64,000 bases of DNA from NZQO01 sp964639255. Its GTDB lineage: Bacteria > Bacteroidota > Bacteroidia > Flavobacteriales > Flavobacteriaceae. The notes beneath the pieces are model-generated. The model made no database searches, was not told where the DNA came from, and saw only the letters and a list, made by a program, of their open reading frames with translations. Position numbers and translations under genes: made by a program. Below, one piece after another: positions 41,435-49,374 of this stretch. Numbering within the stretch: the stretch's first letter is position 1; every line of letters starts with the position of its first letter. The stretch spans positions 62,001 to 126,000 of the forward strand of contig CAZXDP010000002.1 of NCBI GenBank assembly GCA_964639255.1, read 5' to 3'.

Positions 41435-42523
41435 ATGGTTTTAGAATCACTTTCCCTTTTGAACTATAAAAACTTCGACTTGGCGAACTTTCAGTTCGAC
41501 CCAAAGATAAATTGTTTTGTAGGTCCAAATGGAGTGGGCAAGACCAATGTGCTTGACGCGATATACCATTTGTCGTTCGGGAAAAGTTACTTCAACCCAA
41601 TTACTAGCCAGAACATACGGCACGACGAAGATTTTTTTGTGGTAGAAGGTCAATACGACAAGAACGAAAGAACCGAAAAAATCGTGGTGAGCGCAAAGCG
41701 CGGCCAGAAAAAAGTGATAAAACGTAACGGCAAGCCTTACGAAAAATTTAGCGAGCATATTGGTTTCTTACCCTTGGTAATTATCTCGCCCGCAGACCGG
41801 GATTTGATTATAGAGGGAAGCGAAACACGAAGAAAATTCCTTGACGGGGTAATTTCACAGGGCGATGCGCGCTACCTGCAACAGCTCATCAATTATAACA
41901 AGGTGCTGGCACAGCGTAACTCCTTGCTGAAGTATTTTGCGGCAAACCGAACCCACAATCAAGAAACCCTGGAAATTTACAACACCCAGCTCGACCAGCT
42001 AGGTACTCCTGTCTATGAAAAACGAAATAATTTCCTCAAGGAATTTTTACCCATTTTCGCATCTAGATACCGCTCGATTAGCAGCGGTAACGAAACCGTG
42101 AGCCTGTCGTATAGAAGTCAGCTAAGCGAGGACTCCTTGCTGAATCTCCTTAAAGAAAGCGCGGCCAAGGACAAGATTACCCAATATACAAATGTGGGCA
42201 TCCATAAAGACGACCTAATTTTTGAAATAGACGGTCATCCCATCAAAAAATTTGGCAGCCAAGGTCAGCAAAAATCATTTTTGATAGCGCTGAAACTGGC
42301 ACAGTTCGACTTTATGAAAGCACAAAGTAAGGTAAATCCTATTTTACTGCTGGATGATATTTTCGATAAGCTTGACGAGCAACGGGTAGCCCACATCATC
42401 GAATTGGTAGATAACGAAAATTTCGGGCAGCTCTTTATTAGCGACACCCACGCAGACCGTACTGAAGCCGTTATTAAGGAAGTGCACCAAACCTATAAAA
42501 TGTTTCCGCTTTCGCACCCATGA
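41435..42523 (+). CDS. recF: DNA replication and repair protein RecF
   Basis: This 362-residue RecF is an SMC-like ATPase that loads RecA at single-strand gaps. It has Walker A GPNGVGKTN (residues 30-38), the signature region FGSQGQQKSFLIALKLAQ and Walker B LLLDDIFDKLDEQR. It is not next to dnaA/dnaN here, the rule in Bacteroidota. It overlaps the following lipoprotein gene by four bases. Confidence 0.94.
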   Translation: MVLESLSLLNYKNFDLANFQFDPKINCFVGPNGVGKTNVLDAIYHLSFGKSYFNPITSQNIRHDEDFFVVEGQYDKNERTEKIVVSAKRGQKKVIKRNGKPYEKFSEHIGFLPLVIISPADRDLIIEGSETRRKFLDGVISQGDARYLQQLINYNKVLAQRNSLLKYFAANRTHNQETLEIYNTQLDQLGTPVYEKRNNFLKEFLPIFASRYRSISSGNETVSLSYRSQLSEDSLLNLLKESAAKDKITQYTNVGIHKDDLIFEIDGHPIKKFGSQGQQKSFLIALKLAQFDFMKAQSKVNPILLLDDIFDKLDEQRVAHIIELVDNENFGQLFISDTHADRTEAVIKEVHQTYKMFPLSHP

Positions 42524-42954
42524 AAAATTCTATAGATACACCTCTTTTAACATTAGTTATACTGTTATTTCTGAATAGCTGTCAAAAGCCCTCCCCCAGT
42601 GCGAACATTGAAAATTTGGAAGGGTATTGGGAAATCTCCAAAGCCAGCCTGCCCGATGGCACAGAAAAAGAATTCAGCATCAATACCACGATCGATTATA
42701 TCACCTTGACCGATAGTACGGGAACGCGCCAAAAACTGAGGCCGAAGCTCGATGGAACGTACTCGGTAACGGGGACTGTTGAAAATTTTGTGCTTTCAGT
42801 AAGAAATGACACTTTACTAATGCAGTACCATACGCCGTTTGACTCGTGGGAAGAGCAAGTACTATCGGCCACAGCAGCGGAATTGATAGTAAGGAACCCA
42901 CAAGGAATTGTTTATACCTATAAAAAGTTCAGTACCTTTAAACAACCCGAATAA
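42520..42954 (+). CDS. Lipocalin-like lipoprotein
   Basis: This 144-residue lipoprotein has lipobox LFLNSC. The mature part begins with a LEGYWEIS motif and is made of beta strands, like the lipocalin-like domains common in flavobacteria. No ligand is known. It overlaps recF (ATGA) and precedes the DciA-like gene by 13 bases. Confidence 0.65.
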   Translation: MKNSIDTPLLTLVILLFLNSCQKPSPSANIENLEGYWEISKASLPDGTEKEFSINTTIDYITLTDSTGTRQKLRPKLDGTYSVTGTVENFVLSVRNDTLLMQYHTPFDSWEEQVLSATAAELIVRNPQGIVYTYKKFSTFKQPE

Positions 42955-42967
42955 TTAATAAAGCATC

Positions 42968-43264
42968 ATGGCAAAACGTTTTGGCGAGCATAGTACTCTA
43001 GGTGAAGTTCTTAAGGACTTCATTGAAAGCAATCGACTGCAAACAGGTCTTGACAAGATATCGGTAAAAGAAGCTTGGAACTCGGTAATGGGCGACGCCA
43101 TTTCGAAATATACCATTGGGCTCAAACTGGAGCGGGATGTACTGTACGTTCAGCTTAGCAGTTCGGTATTGCGTGAAGAGCTCAGCTATGGCAAGGCAAA
43201 AATAATCACCCTGCTCAACGAGGAGTTGGGAAAGGACCTCATCGCCAAACTTGTGCTGCGCTAA
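42968..43264 (+). CDS. DUF721 / DciA-like protein
   Basis: This 98-residue protein matches the DUF721 (DciA-type) pattern: GEVLKDFIESNRLQ, WNSVMGDAISKYT, and LYVQLSSSVLREELSYGK. DciA helps load the replicative helicase in many bacteria, and KH-like DUF721 proteins in Bacteroidota are thought related. Its place after recF suits a replication role. A two-way terminator follows. Confidence 0.75.
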   Translation: MAKRFGEHSTLGEVLKDFIESNRLQTGLDKISVKEAWNSVMGDAISKYTIGLKLERDVLYVQLSSSVLREELSYGKAKIITLLNEELGKDLIAKLVLR

Positions 43265-43267
43265 CGA

Positions 43268-43296
43268 AAATGCCACCCGGCAAGGGTGGCATCTTC
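43268..43296. terminator. Bidirectional terminator between recF operon and ndk
   Basis: ATGCCACCC (43270-43278) and GGGTGGCAT (43284-43292) form a perfect 9-bp stem around GGCAA. It lies between convergent genes, with A-rich sequence on one side and a short T stretch on the other. Confidence 0.7.
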
Positions 43297-43321
43297 AGCA
43301 ATTAATAAAGTCTAACCAACC

Positions 43322-43741
43322 TTAAAATATTTCGCGGCCAGCAAAATGGAACTGGCTCTCAACCTCTGCATTTTCATCGCTGTCGCTACCGTGAACGGCA
43401 TTCTCGCCAATAGAAGCGGCATAAAGCTTACGAATGGTACCCTCGGCAGCATCTTCGGGATTGGTCGCGCCAATCAAGGTGCGAAAATCCTCCACCGCAT
43501 TATCTTTTTCCAAAACAGCTGCGACGATAGGGCCCCGTGTCATATACGTTACCAATTCTCCAAAAAACGGACGTTCCTTGTGTATGGCATAGAAAGTTTC
43601 AGCGTCGTGCTGGGTCATCTGCGTCAATTTCATCGCTACGATCTTAAAACCCGCAGCGGTTATCTTTTCAAGAATCGCTCCAATATGTCCTTTTTCAACA
43701 CTATCGGGCTTTAACATGGTAAACGTTCTGTCTGTTCTCAT
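43322..43741 (-). CDS. ndk: Nucleoside diphosphate kinase
   Basis: This 139-residue Ndk equilibrates nucleoside tri- and diphosphates. It has FTMLKPDSVEKGHIG at the start and the active-site His in NAVHGSDSDENAE. The length is normal. It is a single gene with its own promoter, a TACTTTTG box at 43762-43769. Confidence 0.95.
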   Translation of the reverse strand: MRTDRTFTMLKPDSVEKGHIGAILEKITAAGFKIVAMKLTQMTQHDAETFYAIHKERPFFGELVTYMTRGPIVAAVLEKDNAVEDFRTLIGATNPEDAAEGTIRKLYAASIGENAVHGSDSDENAEVESQFHFAGREIF

Positions 43742-43761
43742 TACTATTTTAAAATTTTTTG

Positions 43762-43791
43762 CAAAAGTAACATATTAGCCATCAAAAACAA
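43762..43791 (-). promoter_or_regulatory. ndk promoter (TTG-N19-TACTTTTG)
   Basis: On the minus strand a TTG at 43791-43789 is followed after 19 bases by TACTTTTG at 43769-43762. Both boxes and spacing match the Bacteroidota promoter consensus. This is the best full promoter in the window. Confidence 0.6.
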
Positions 43792-43886
43792 GGACACATT
43801 CAAAGATAAATTATACCAATTTTTATTTCTGAAATACCCCAGCGCACAAATACCAAAAACAGAAGAAATTGTATCTTCGCACTTCT

Positions 43887-44909
43887 ATGGACAAAGAAAC
43901 GGTTGAAAAAATACGCCATTTATTAGCCTCGCCCCGTAAAATAGTGGTGGTGGGACACAAAAATCCAGATGGCGATGCCATAGGCTCATGCTTAGGACTT
44001 TCCTTTGTGCTTAACAGGTTGGGGCATAAAGCCCAAGTGGTCGTGCCCAACGATTATCCAGAATTCTTAAAATGGCTGCCGGGATGCGAAAATATCGTAA
44101 TCCACGAACAGGCAACAGACCAGAGCATTGCGCTCATCAACGAGGCCGACCTCATCTTTACCCTCGACTTTAATAGTTTGGATAGAACGGGCGATATGCA
44201 GCAATTTTTAGAAGATGCCGATGCGCAATTCGTAATGATAGACCACCACCAGGCACCCGATGATTACGCCGTTGCGTCCTACAGCGATGTTCATATGAGC
44301 TCGACTAGCGAGATGATCTACCATTTTCTAGATGGCTTGGAAGAACTAGGGGCGCTTTGCGTAGAGGTAGCAACGCATCTCTACACGGGCATCATGACCG
44401 ATACGGGCTCCTTTCGGTATCCGGCGACAACCGCAACCACGCACAAGGTCATTGCCCATCTCATCGAAGTTGGCGCAGACAATGCACAGATACATCAAAA
44501 CGTTTTTGATACCAATAGCGAGGATCGATTGCGTCTTTTGGGCGTCGCGTTGAAAAATCTCAACATCCTTCCCGAATTTCGAACAGCCTACATCACCATT
44601 TCCCAAAAGGAGCTGGATACCCATAATTTTAGAAAGGGCGATACAGAGGGCTTTGTCAATTACGCGCTTTCGGTGAAGGGCATTGTTTTTGCAGTGATTT
44701 TCATAGAAAACAAACAGGAAAAAATCACAAAAATTTCGTTTAGGAGCAAGGGAGATTTTTCGGTAAACGATTTCGCGCGAAATCATTTCAACGGCGGCGG
44801 CCACAACAATGCCGCAGGTGGGCGTAGTCACACCTCGCTTTCTAAAACGGTTACTGAATTTATTAGTATCTTGCCCCACTATAAAGAATCCCTCAACAAT
44901 GCTTCGTAA
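43887..44909 (+). CDS. DHH-family phosphoesterase (NrnA-like)
   Basis: This 340-residue protein has the DHH domain (KNPDGDAIGS, LDFNSLDRTGD, MIDHHQAPDD) and the DHHA1 substrate domain ending in FNGGGHNNAAGG. It resembles NrnA, which degrades nanoRNA and pAp with a Mn-dependent active site; cyclic-dinucleotide phosphodiesterases are alternatives. The ATG at 43887 is chosen because the longer frame starts with TTG inside a TATCTTCG promoter-like box (43872-43879). It overlaps gldI by 11 bases. Confidence 0.88.
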   Translation: MDKETVEKIRHLLASPRKIVVVGHKNPDGDAIGSCLGLSFVLNRLGHKAQVVVPNDYPEFLKWLPGCENIVIHEQATDQSIALINEADLIFTLDFNSLDRTGDMQQFLEDADAQFVMIDHHQAPDDYAVASYSDVHMSSTSEMIYHFLDGLEELGALCVEVATHLYTGIMTDTGSFRYPATTATTHKVIAHLIEVGADNAQIHQNVFDTNSEDRLRLLGVALKNLNILPEFRTAYITISQKELDTHNFRKGDTEGFVNYALSVKGIVFAVIFIENKQEKITKISFRSKGDFSVNDFARNHFNGGGHNNAAGGRSHTSLSKTVTEFISILPHYKESLNNAS

Positions 44910-45453
44910 TTTCGGTTATATAGTATGCTTGTTTCTACTCGCTGTGGCGTGTAAGGGGCCCGAGGCCCGCAGGCCGGTACAGCGCTCCTCTGGCTCCTTT
45001 ATAAAGGAATCGGCAGAGCGCAATAGCCTCCTCTATGAGGCAGAGAAAGAGCGCATTGCCTCTATAATGGAGCAAGATAGCACGACAAAATACCTCGCTA
45101 GCGATAGCGGCTTTTGGTATTTCTACAATGTGCAGGACACGTTGCTAGGAGCAACGCCCCAGGTAGGCGATGCCGTTACCTTTACCTACGATATCAAAGA
45201 CTTAGCTGGCAACACCATATTGTCGAAGTCAGAAACCGGCATACAGAACTATAAAATTGATCAAACCAATCAGGAACTTATCTCTGGTCTTCGCGATGGG
45301 TTAAAGCTTATGCGAGAGGGTGAAACCGTTACTTTCCTGTTTCCATCCTATAAAGCTTTTGGCTACTACGGAATAGAAAATAAATTAGGCACCAATGTTC
45401 CTGTACAGAGTACCGTAACCTTAGACACTATTATACCTTCAGAAGAAAATTAA
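44899..45453 (+). CDS. gldI: Gliding motility lipoprotein GldI (FKBP-type PPIase)
   Basis: This 184-residue lipoprotein has lipobox AVAC and an FKBP-type peptidyl-prolyl isomerase domain (VGDAVTFTYDI, GLRDGLKLMREGETVTFLFP, and the GYYGIENKLGTNVPVQSTV closing segment). GldI is needed for gliding motility in some flavobacteria, probably by helping fold secreted or surface proteins. The start MLRNFGYI lies inside the end of the phosphoesterase gene. It marks the organism as likely able to glide. Confidence 0.82.
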   Translation: MLRNFGYIVCLFLLAVACKGPEARRPVQRSSGSFIKESAERNSLLYEAEKERIASIMEQDSTTKYLASDSGFWYFYNVQDTLLGATPQVGDAVTFTYDIKDLAGNTILSKSETGIQNYKIDQTNQELISGLRDGLKLMREGETVTFLFPSYKAFGYYGIENKLGTNVPVQSTVTLDTIIPSEEN

Positions 45454-45468
45454 TAATTAACAAACCTT

Positions 45469-46575
45469 ATGAAACAAACACTATTAGTATTACTGCTAGC
45501 CACGCTTAGCTTGGCGTCTTGTGAAGATAAATACCCCGATTTGGAAGAAGGGATTTATGCTGAATTTATAACCAACAAGGGCACCTTCGTCGCCGAACTT
45601 TACTACGAGGCAACGCCCCTAACCGTGGCCAACTTCGTCGCTTTGGCAGAAGGCACCAACGCTATGGTAGATTCTACCTACAAGGGAAAGCGTTTTTACG
45701 ACGGACTTACCTTTCACCGTGTTATCAAGGATTTTATGATACAGGGAGGAGATCCTAAGGGCGATGGCACGGGTAACCCCGGGTACCGTTTTCCAGACGA
45801 AATCGTAGATACCCTGCGACACGATAGTAAAGGCATACTATCTATGGCCAACTCTGGTCCGGCCACCAATGGCAGCCAGTTTTTCATTACGCTAAAGGAA
45901 ACGCCTTGGCTAGATGGCCAACACACAGTTTTTGGGCAGGTGGTGATTGGACAGGAAGTGGTAGATAGCATTGGAAATGTGGAAACGACCAAACCAGGCG
46001 ATAAGCCTGTAAATCCAATAATTATGGAAGAAGTGAACATTATCCGTAAGGGCAAGGCCGATGTACCCTTCTTTACTGAACAGATGGAAGAGATAGAGAA
46101 GGAGAAGAAAGAAAAAGAAGAACGAATCAATAAAGTCGCTGCGGAAAAAGCCATTGAATTCGCTTCACAAAAGGAAAAAGCCGAAGAGCTTCCCTCAGGA
46201 CTTCAAATTTACTATCAAGAAAAAGGCGATGGTGTTAAGCCAGAGGAAGGCAGCCAGATATTAATGAACTATGCCGGCTATTTCGCCAACGGAAAACTCT
46301 TCGACACCAATATACTAGAAAAGGCCGAAACATACGAAATGGTTAACGAGGCAAGAAAATTGGCCGAGCAATACATACCCGTACAGTCTGCCTATAGCCA
46401 AGATGCGAGGCTCATTCCAGGATTTAGGGAAGCTTTATTAACTATGCGCGTAGGTGATAAGATTACGGTATTTATACCCTCCCATTTGGGGTATGGTGAG
46501 CGTGGCTATCCACCGCTTATCCCACCGGGATCCGATTTGGTTTTCGAACTGGAACTGGTCGATGTGGTTGAATAA
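45469..46575 (+). CDS. Cyclophilin-FKBP fusion peptidyl-prolyl isomerase lipoprotein
   Basis: This 368-residue lipoprotein (lipobox LASC) carries two isomerase folds. A cyclophilin domain (about 24-195) has FHRVIKDFMIQGGDPKGDGTG and GSQFFITLKETPWLDGQHTVFG. After a charged coiled-coil linker (about 205-240) comes an FKBP domain (about 245-368) ending GYGERGYPPLIPPGSDLVFELEL. It probably assists protein folding in the periplasm. It lies 15 bases after gldI, with a strong terminator downstream. Confidence 0.85.
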   Translation: MKQTLLVLLLATLSLASCEDKYPDLEEGIYAEFITNKGTFVAELYYEATPLTVANFVALAEGTNAMVDSTYKGKRFYDGLTFHRVIKDFMIQGGDPKGDGTGNPGYRFPDEIVDTLRHDSKGILSMANSGPATNGSQFFITLKETPWLDGQHTVFGQVVIGQEVVDSIGNVETTKPGDKPVNPIIMEEVNIIRKGKADVPFFTEQMEEIEKEKKEKEERINKVAAEKAIEFASQKEKAEELPSGLQIYYQEKGDGVKPEEGSQILMNYAGYFANGKLFDTNILEKAETYEMVNEARKLAEQYIPVQSAYSQDARLIPGFREALLTMRVGDKITVFIPSHLGYGERGYPPLIPPGSDLVFELELVDVVE

Positions 46576-46590
46576 CCCTTTTAGCTACTA

Positions 46591-46621
46591 AAAAAAACTC
46601 GCCAATTGGCGAGTTTTTTTA
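46591..46621. terminator. Bidirectional terminator after PPIase / pepD
   Basis: AAAAACTCGCC (46593-46603) and GGCGAGTTTTT (46608-46618) form a long stem around AATT, with A-run and T-run flanks. It ends both converging genes. Confidence 0.85.
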
Positions 46622-46636
46622 TTTCCGAAGATTTTC

Positions 46637-48100
46637 CTAATCATTTTTCTTCGGAATGTTCTCCAAAATCGCTTTCAAGAATTTCCAGAACTTTTGGGTA
46701 GAGGAAATACTAGCGCGCTCAACGGGCGAATGGGCCCCTTTTATGGTTGGGCCAAAAGAAATCATATCCATCTCGGGATAATATTGCCCAAGAATACCAC
46801 ATTCCAATCCGGCGTGGCATGCCGCCACGTGCGCTTTTTCATTGTTCATTTCGGTATAGATTGAGTCGAGCACCTTTAGAATAGGACTCTCCATATTGGG
46901 GGCCCAGCCGGGATATTCTCCAGAAAACGTTACCGTAAAACCGGCCAGTTCGAAAACAGATTGCAAGGTTTTGGAGAGATCCCTTTTAGAAGAAGCTACC
47001 GAAGACCTAGTAAGGCACAATACTTCAATGTTGCCGTTGGCCACCGTTACATTGGCAATGTTGTTGGAAGTTTCCACCAAATCTTCTATGGCCGGACTCA
47101 TACGGTACACCCCATTTGGAGCTCCATACAATGCCATAAGCAATGTGGTTTGATCTTCCTTATCCATCACCATTGGCCAATGTTCAGAAAGTCCTTTCAC
47201 AGTGATGCTTATATTGGGCTCTATACTGGCAAATTCTTCCAAGATGGCATTTTTCTCCTGTTCGAAAATGGTGTAAAAGTCGGTTTTCTTACTAGAAGGC
47301 ACAGCCACCTTAGCCTCACTTTCGCGCGGTATGGCGTTGCGTAGGCTTCCTCCTTGCAGTGACGTGAGGTGAACAAATTCGTTTACCGCAAACAGCAAGC
47401 GGTTCATCAATTTATTGGCATTCCCCAACCCCTTGTGGATGTCCATACCACTATGACCGCCCAACAGTCCTTTAATTGTTATCTCAATAGATTCTGAAGG
47501 TTCAGGCGTGGGCATTGTACTGTACTTACGCGTAGCTGTAATGTCGATTCCCCCGGCGCACCCTACGCCTATCTCGTCGTCTTCTTCCGTATCGAGATTT
47601 AAGAGAATTTCACCGGATAGCAAATCTCCCTGAAGCCCCATGGCCCCGGTCATCCCTGTTTCTTCATCAATGGTAAATAGCGCTTCGATTTTGGGGTGCG
47701 GTATGTCGCTACTATCGAGAATGGCCATAATCGTGGCCACACCCAACCCGTTATCGGCACCTAAGGTCGTACCGTTGGCACGCACCCAGTCGCCATCGAC
47801 GTACATATCGATGCCCTGGGTCTCAAAATCGAATTGGGTATCGTTGTTTTTTTGGTGCACCATATCTAAGTGCGATTGCAAGACCACGGTTTTTCTATCT
47901 TCCATTCCCCTGGTGGCAGGTTTCTTTATGAGTACATTGCCCACTTCGTCCACGATGGTTTCCAGGCCCCGTTTTTCTCCAAATTCTTTCATAAACGCAA
48001 TTACTCGCCCCTCCTTTTTCGAAGGTCTGGGAACGGCGTTTAAATCGGCAAAATGGTTCCAAACCGTTTGAGGTTCTATATTCCGTATAGCTTTGTTCAT
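46637..48100 (-). CDS. pepD: Aminoacyl-histidine dipeptidase (PepD)
   Basis: This 487-residue M20-family enzyme cleaves Xaa-His and other dipeptides. Metal-binding motifs are QSHLDMVHQ, GADNGLGVA and the catalytic IDEETGMTGA, with LNLDTEEDDE further on. It is cytoplasmic, with no signal peptide. A TAATTTTG promoter box lies at 48123-48130 on the minus strand. Confidence 0.92.
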   Translation of the reverse strand: MNKAIRNIEPQTVWNHFADLNAVPRPSKKEGRVIAFMKEFGEKRGLETIVDEVGNVLIKKPATRGMEDRKTVVLQSHLDMVHQKNNDTQFDFETQGIDMYVDGDWVRANGTTLGADNGLGVATIMAILDSSDIPHPKIEALFTIDEETGMTGAMGLQGDLLSGEILLNLDTEEDDEIGVGCAGGIDITATRKYSTMPTPEPSESIEITIKGLLGGHSGMDIHKGLGNANKLMNRLLFAVNEFVHLTSLQGGSLRNAIPRESEAKVAVPSSKKTDFYTIFEQEKNAILEEFASIEPNISITVKGLSEHWPMVMDKEDQTTLLMALYGAPNGVYRMSPAIEDLVETSNNIANVTVANGNIEVLCLTRSSVASSKRDLSKTLQSVFELAGFTVTFSGEYPGWAPNMESPILKVLDSIYTEMNNEKAHVAACHAGLECGILGQYYPEMDMISFGPTIKGAHSPVERASISSTQKFWKFLKAILENIPKKND

Positions 48101-48122
48101 AATTTTCTATTTTCTATGTCTA

Positions 48123-48130
48123 CAAAATTA
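48123..48130 (-). promoter_or_regulatory. -7 box TAATTTTG for pepD
   Basis: This exact TAnnTTTG match on the minus strand lies 22 bases before the pepD ATG. Confidence 0.45.
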
Positions 48131-48177
48131 CAGTTTTGGCAACGGTATAAAAATTATGCCACCATCAAATTACTTTG

Positions 48178-48185
48178 TATGTTTG
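48178..48185 (+). promoter_or_regulatory. -7 box TATGTTTG for the DUF3810 gene
   Basis: This exact TAnnTTTG match ends only 4 bases before the ATG at 48190. If used, the transcript would be leaderless. Confidence 0.4.
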
Positions 48186-48189
48186 AGGC

Positions 48190-49257
48190 ATGCGAAAACG
48201 TACCCAGATACTGTTAACACTATTTTTGCTGGTACAAATTGGTGTGCTCTATCTGCTAAGACGTATGCCCCAGTTGGTGGAGACTTACTACAGCGTAGGG
48301 TTTTACCCGTATTTATCGAAGTCGGCGCGGTACTTGTTCGGTTGGATTCCATTTTCTGTGGGCGATTTGTTTTATATACTAATTAGCCTACTCGCCCTTC
48401 GCTGGCTCTATAAAAACGTAAGGCGGTTACGCTACGAACCATTGTCATTCGTGTTGGATATTACCGCTACCATAAGCATCGTATATTTTATGTTCCATAT
48501 GCTTTGGGGACTCAATTACTACCGGCAGCCTTTGCACGAATCGATTGGAATCGATTACAAATACACTACTGAAGAATTAGTTTCAACTACACAGCGCCTT
48601 ATTGAAAAATCGAACGCGCTGCACCGGGAATTGGGCTATCCCGATAGCACCAAGATAGACCTACCCTACTCCCAGGTCGAGATTTTTGAAATGGCAGATG
48701 AGGGATACCAAAACCTAGCTAATACATATCCGAAACTGGCCTACACCCCACCCAGCATCAAAAAAAGCGGTTGGAGCCTTGGACTTACCTATATGGGGTA
48801 TAGTGGCTATTACAATCCGTTTTCGGGTGAGGCCCAGGTAAATAATTTGATAAAGACATACAAGTTTCCCGTGGTTAGTTGCCACGAAATGGCGCACCAA
48901 GTTGGATACGCCGCCGAAAACGAAGCTAATTTCATTGCTACGCTCGCCACTATTAACAATAAAAATCCTTATATACAGTATGCAGGCTATATTTTCGCCC
49001 TTCGATACTGTATTAACGAAATAGCGCGTCGCGATATGGCCACGTATGAGGCGCTGCTGCCCACAATTAATTTTGGCATCTTGGAGAGTTATCGAGAAAT
49101 GCGTGAATTTTGGTCGAGCTACGAAAATCCCTTTGAAGTAATTTCCAAGCATTTTTACAACTATTTCCTCAAGGCCAACAACCAAGCTAAGGGCATTATG
49201 AGCTATAGCTATATGGTAGCACTGGTAGTGAATTATTTCGAGGACAAACCTTTCTAG
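48190..49257 (+). CDS. DUF3810 membrane protein with HExxH motif
   Basis: This 355-residue protein has three N-terminal membrane helices (about 5-25, 50-75, 88-108) and a long extracytoplasmic part. The motif CHEMAHQVGYAAENEANFIA contains HExxH plus a downstream Glu, the layout of a zinc metallopeptidase. The DUF3810 family has no assigned substrate. It is a single gene. A TTAAC-N5-GTTAA dyad (49267-49281) follows it. Confidence 0.8.
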   Translation: MRKRTQILLTLFLLVQIGVLYLLRRMPQLVETYYSVGFYPYLSKSARYLFGWIPFSVGDLFYILISLLALRWLYKNVRRLRYEPLSFVLDITATISIVYFMFHMLWGLNYYRQPLHESIGIDYKYTTEELVSTTQRLIEKSNALHRELGYPDSTKIDLPYSQVEIFEMADEGYQNLANTYPKLAYTPPSIKKSGWSLGLTYMGYSGYYNPFSGEAQVNNLIKTYKFPVVSCHEMAHQVGYAAENEANFIATLATINNKNPYIQYAGYIFALRYCINEIARRDMATYEALLPTINFGILESYREMREFWSSYENPFEVISKHFYNYFLKANNQAKGIMSYSYMVALVVNYFEDKPF

Positions 49258-49374
49258 TCCATTTTCTTAACAATATGTTAAAGCATCGTTAAGGGAACGT
49301 CAATTTAAACCCGTACTGCCTATATTTAGAGCTTCTAATGAATACAGCTCCTTAATTTTAATGTTACCACTCGA

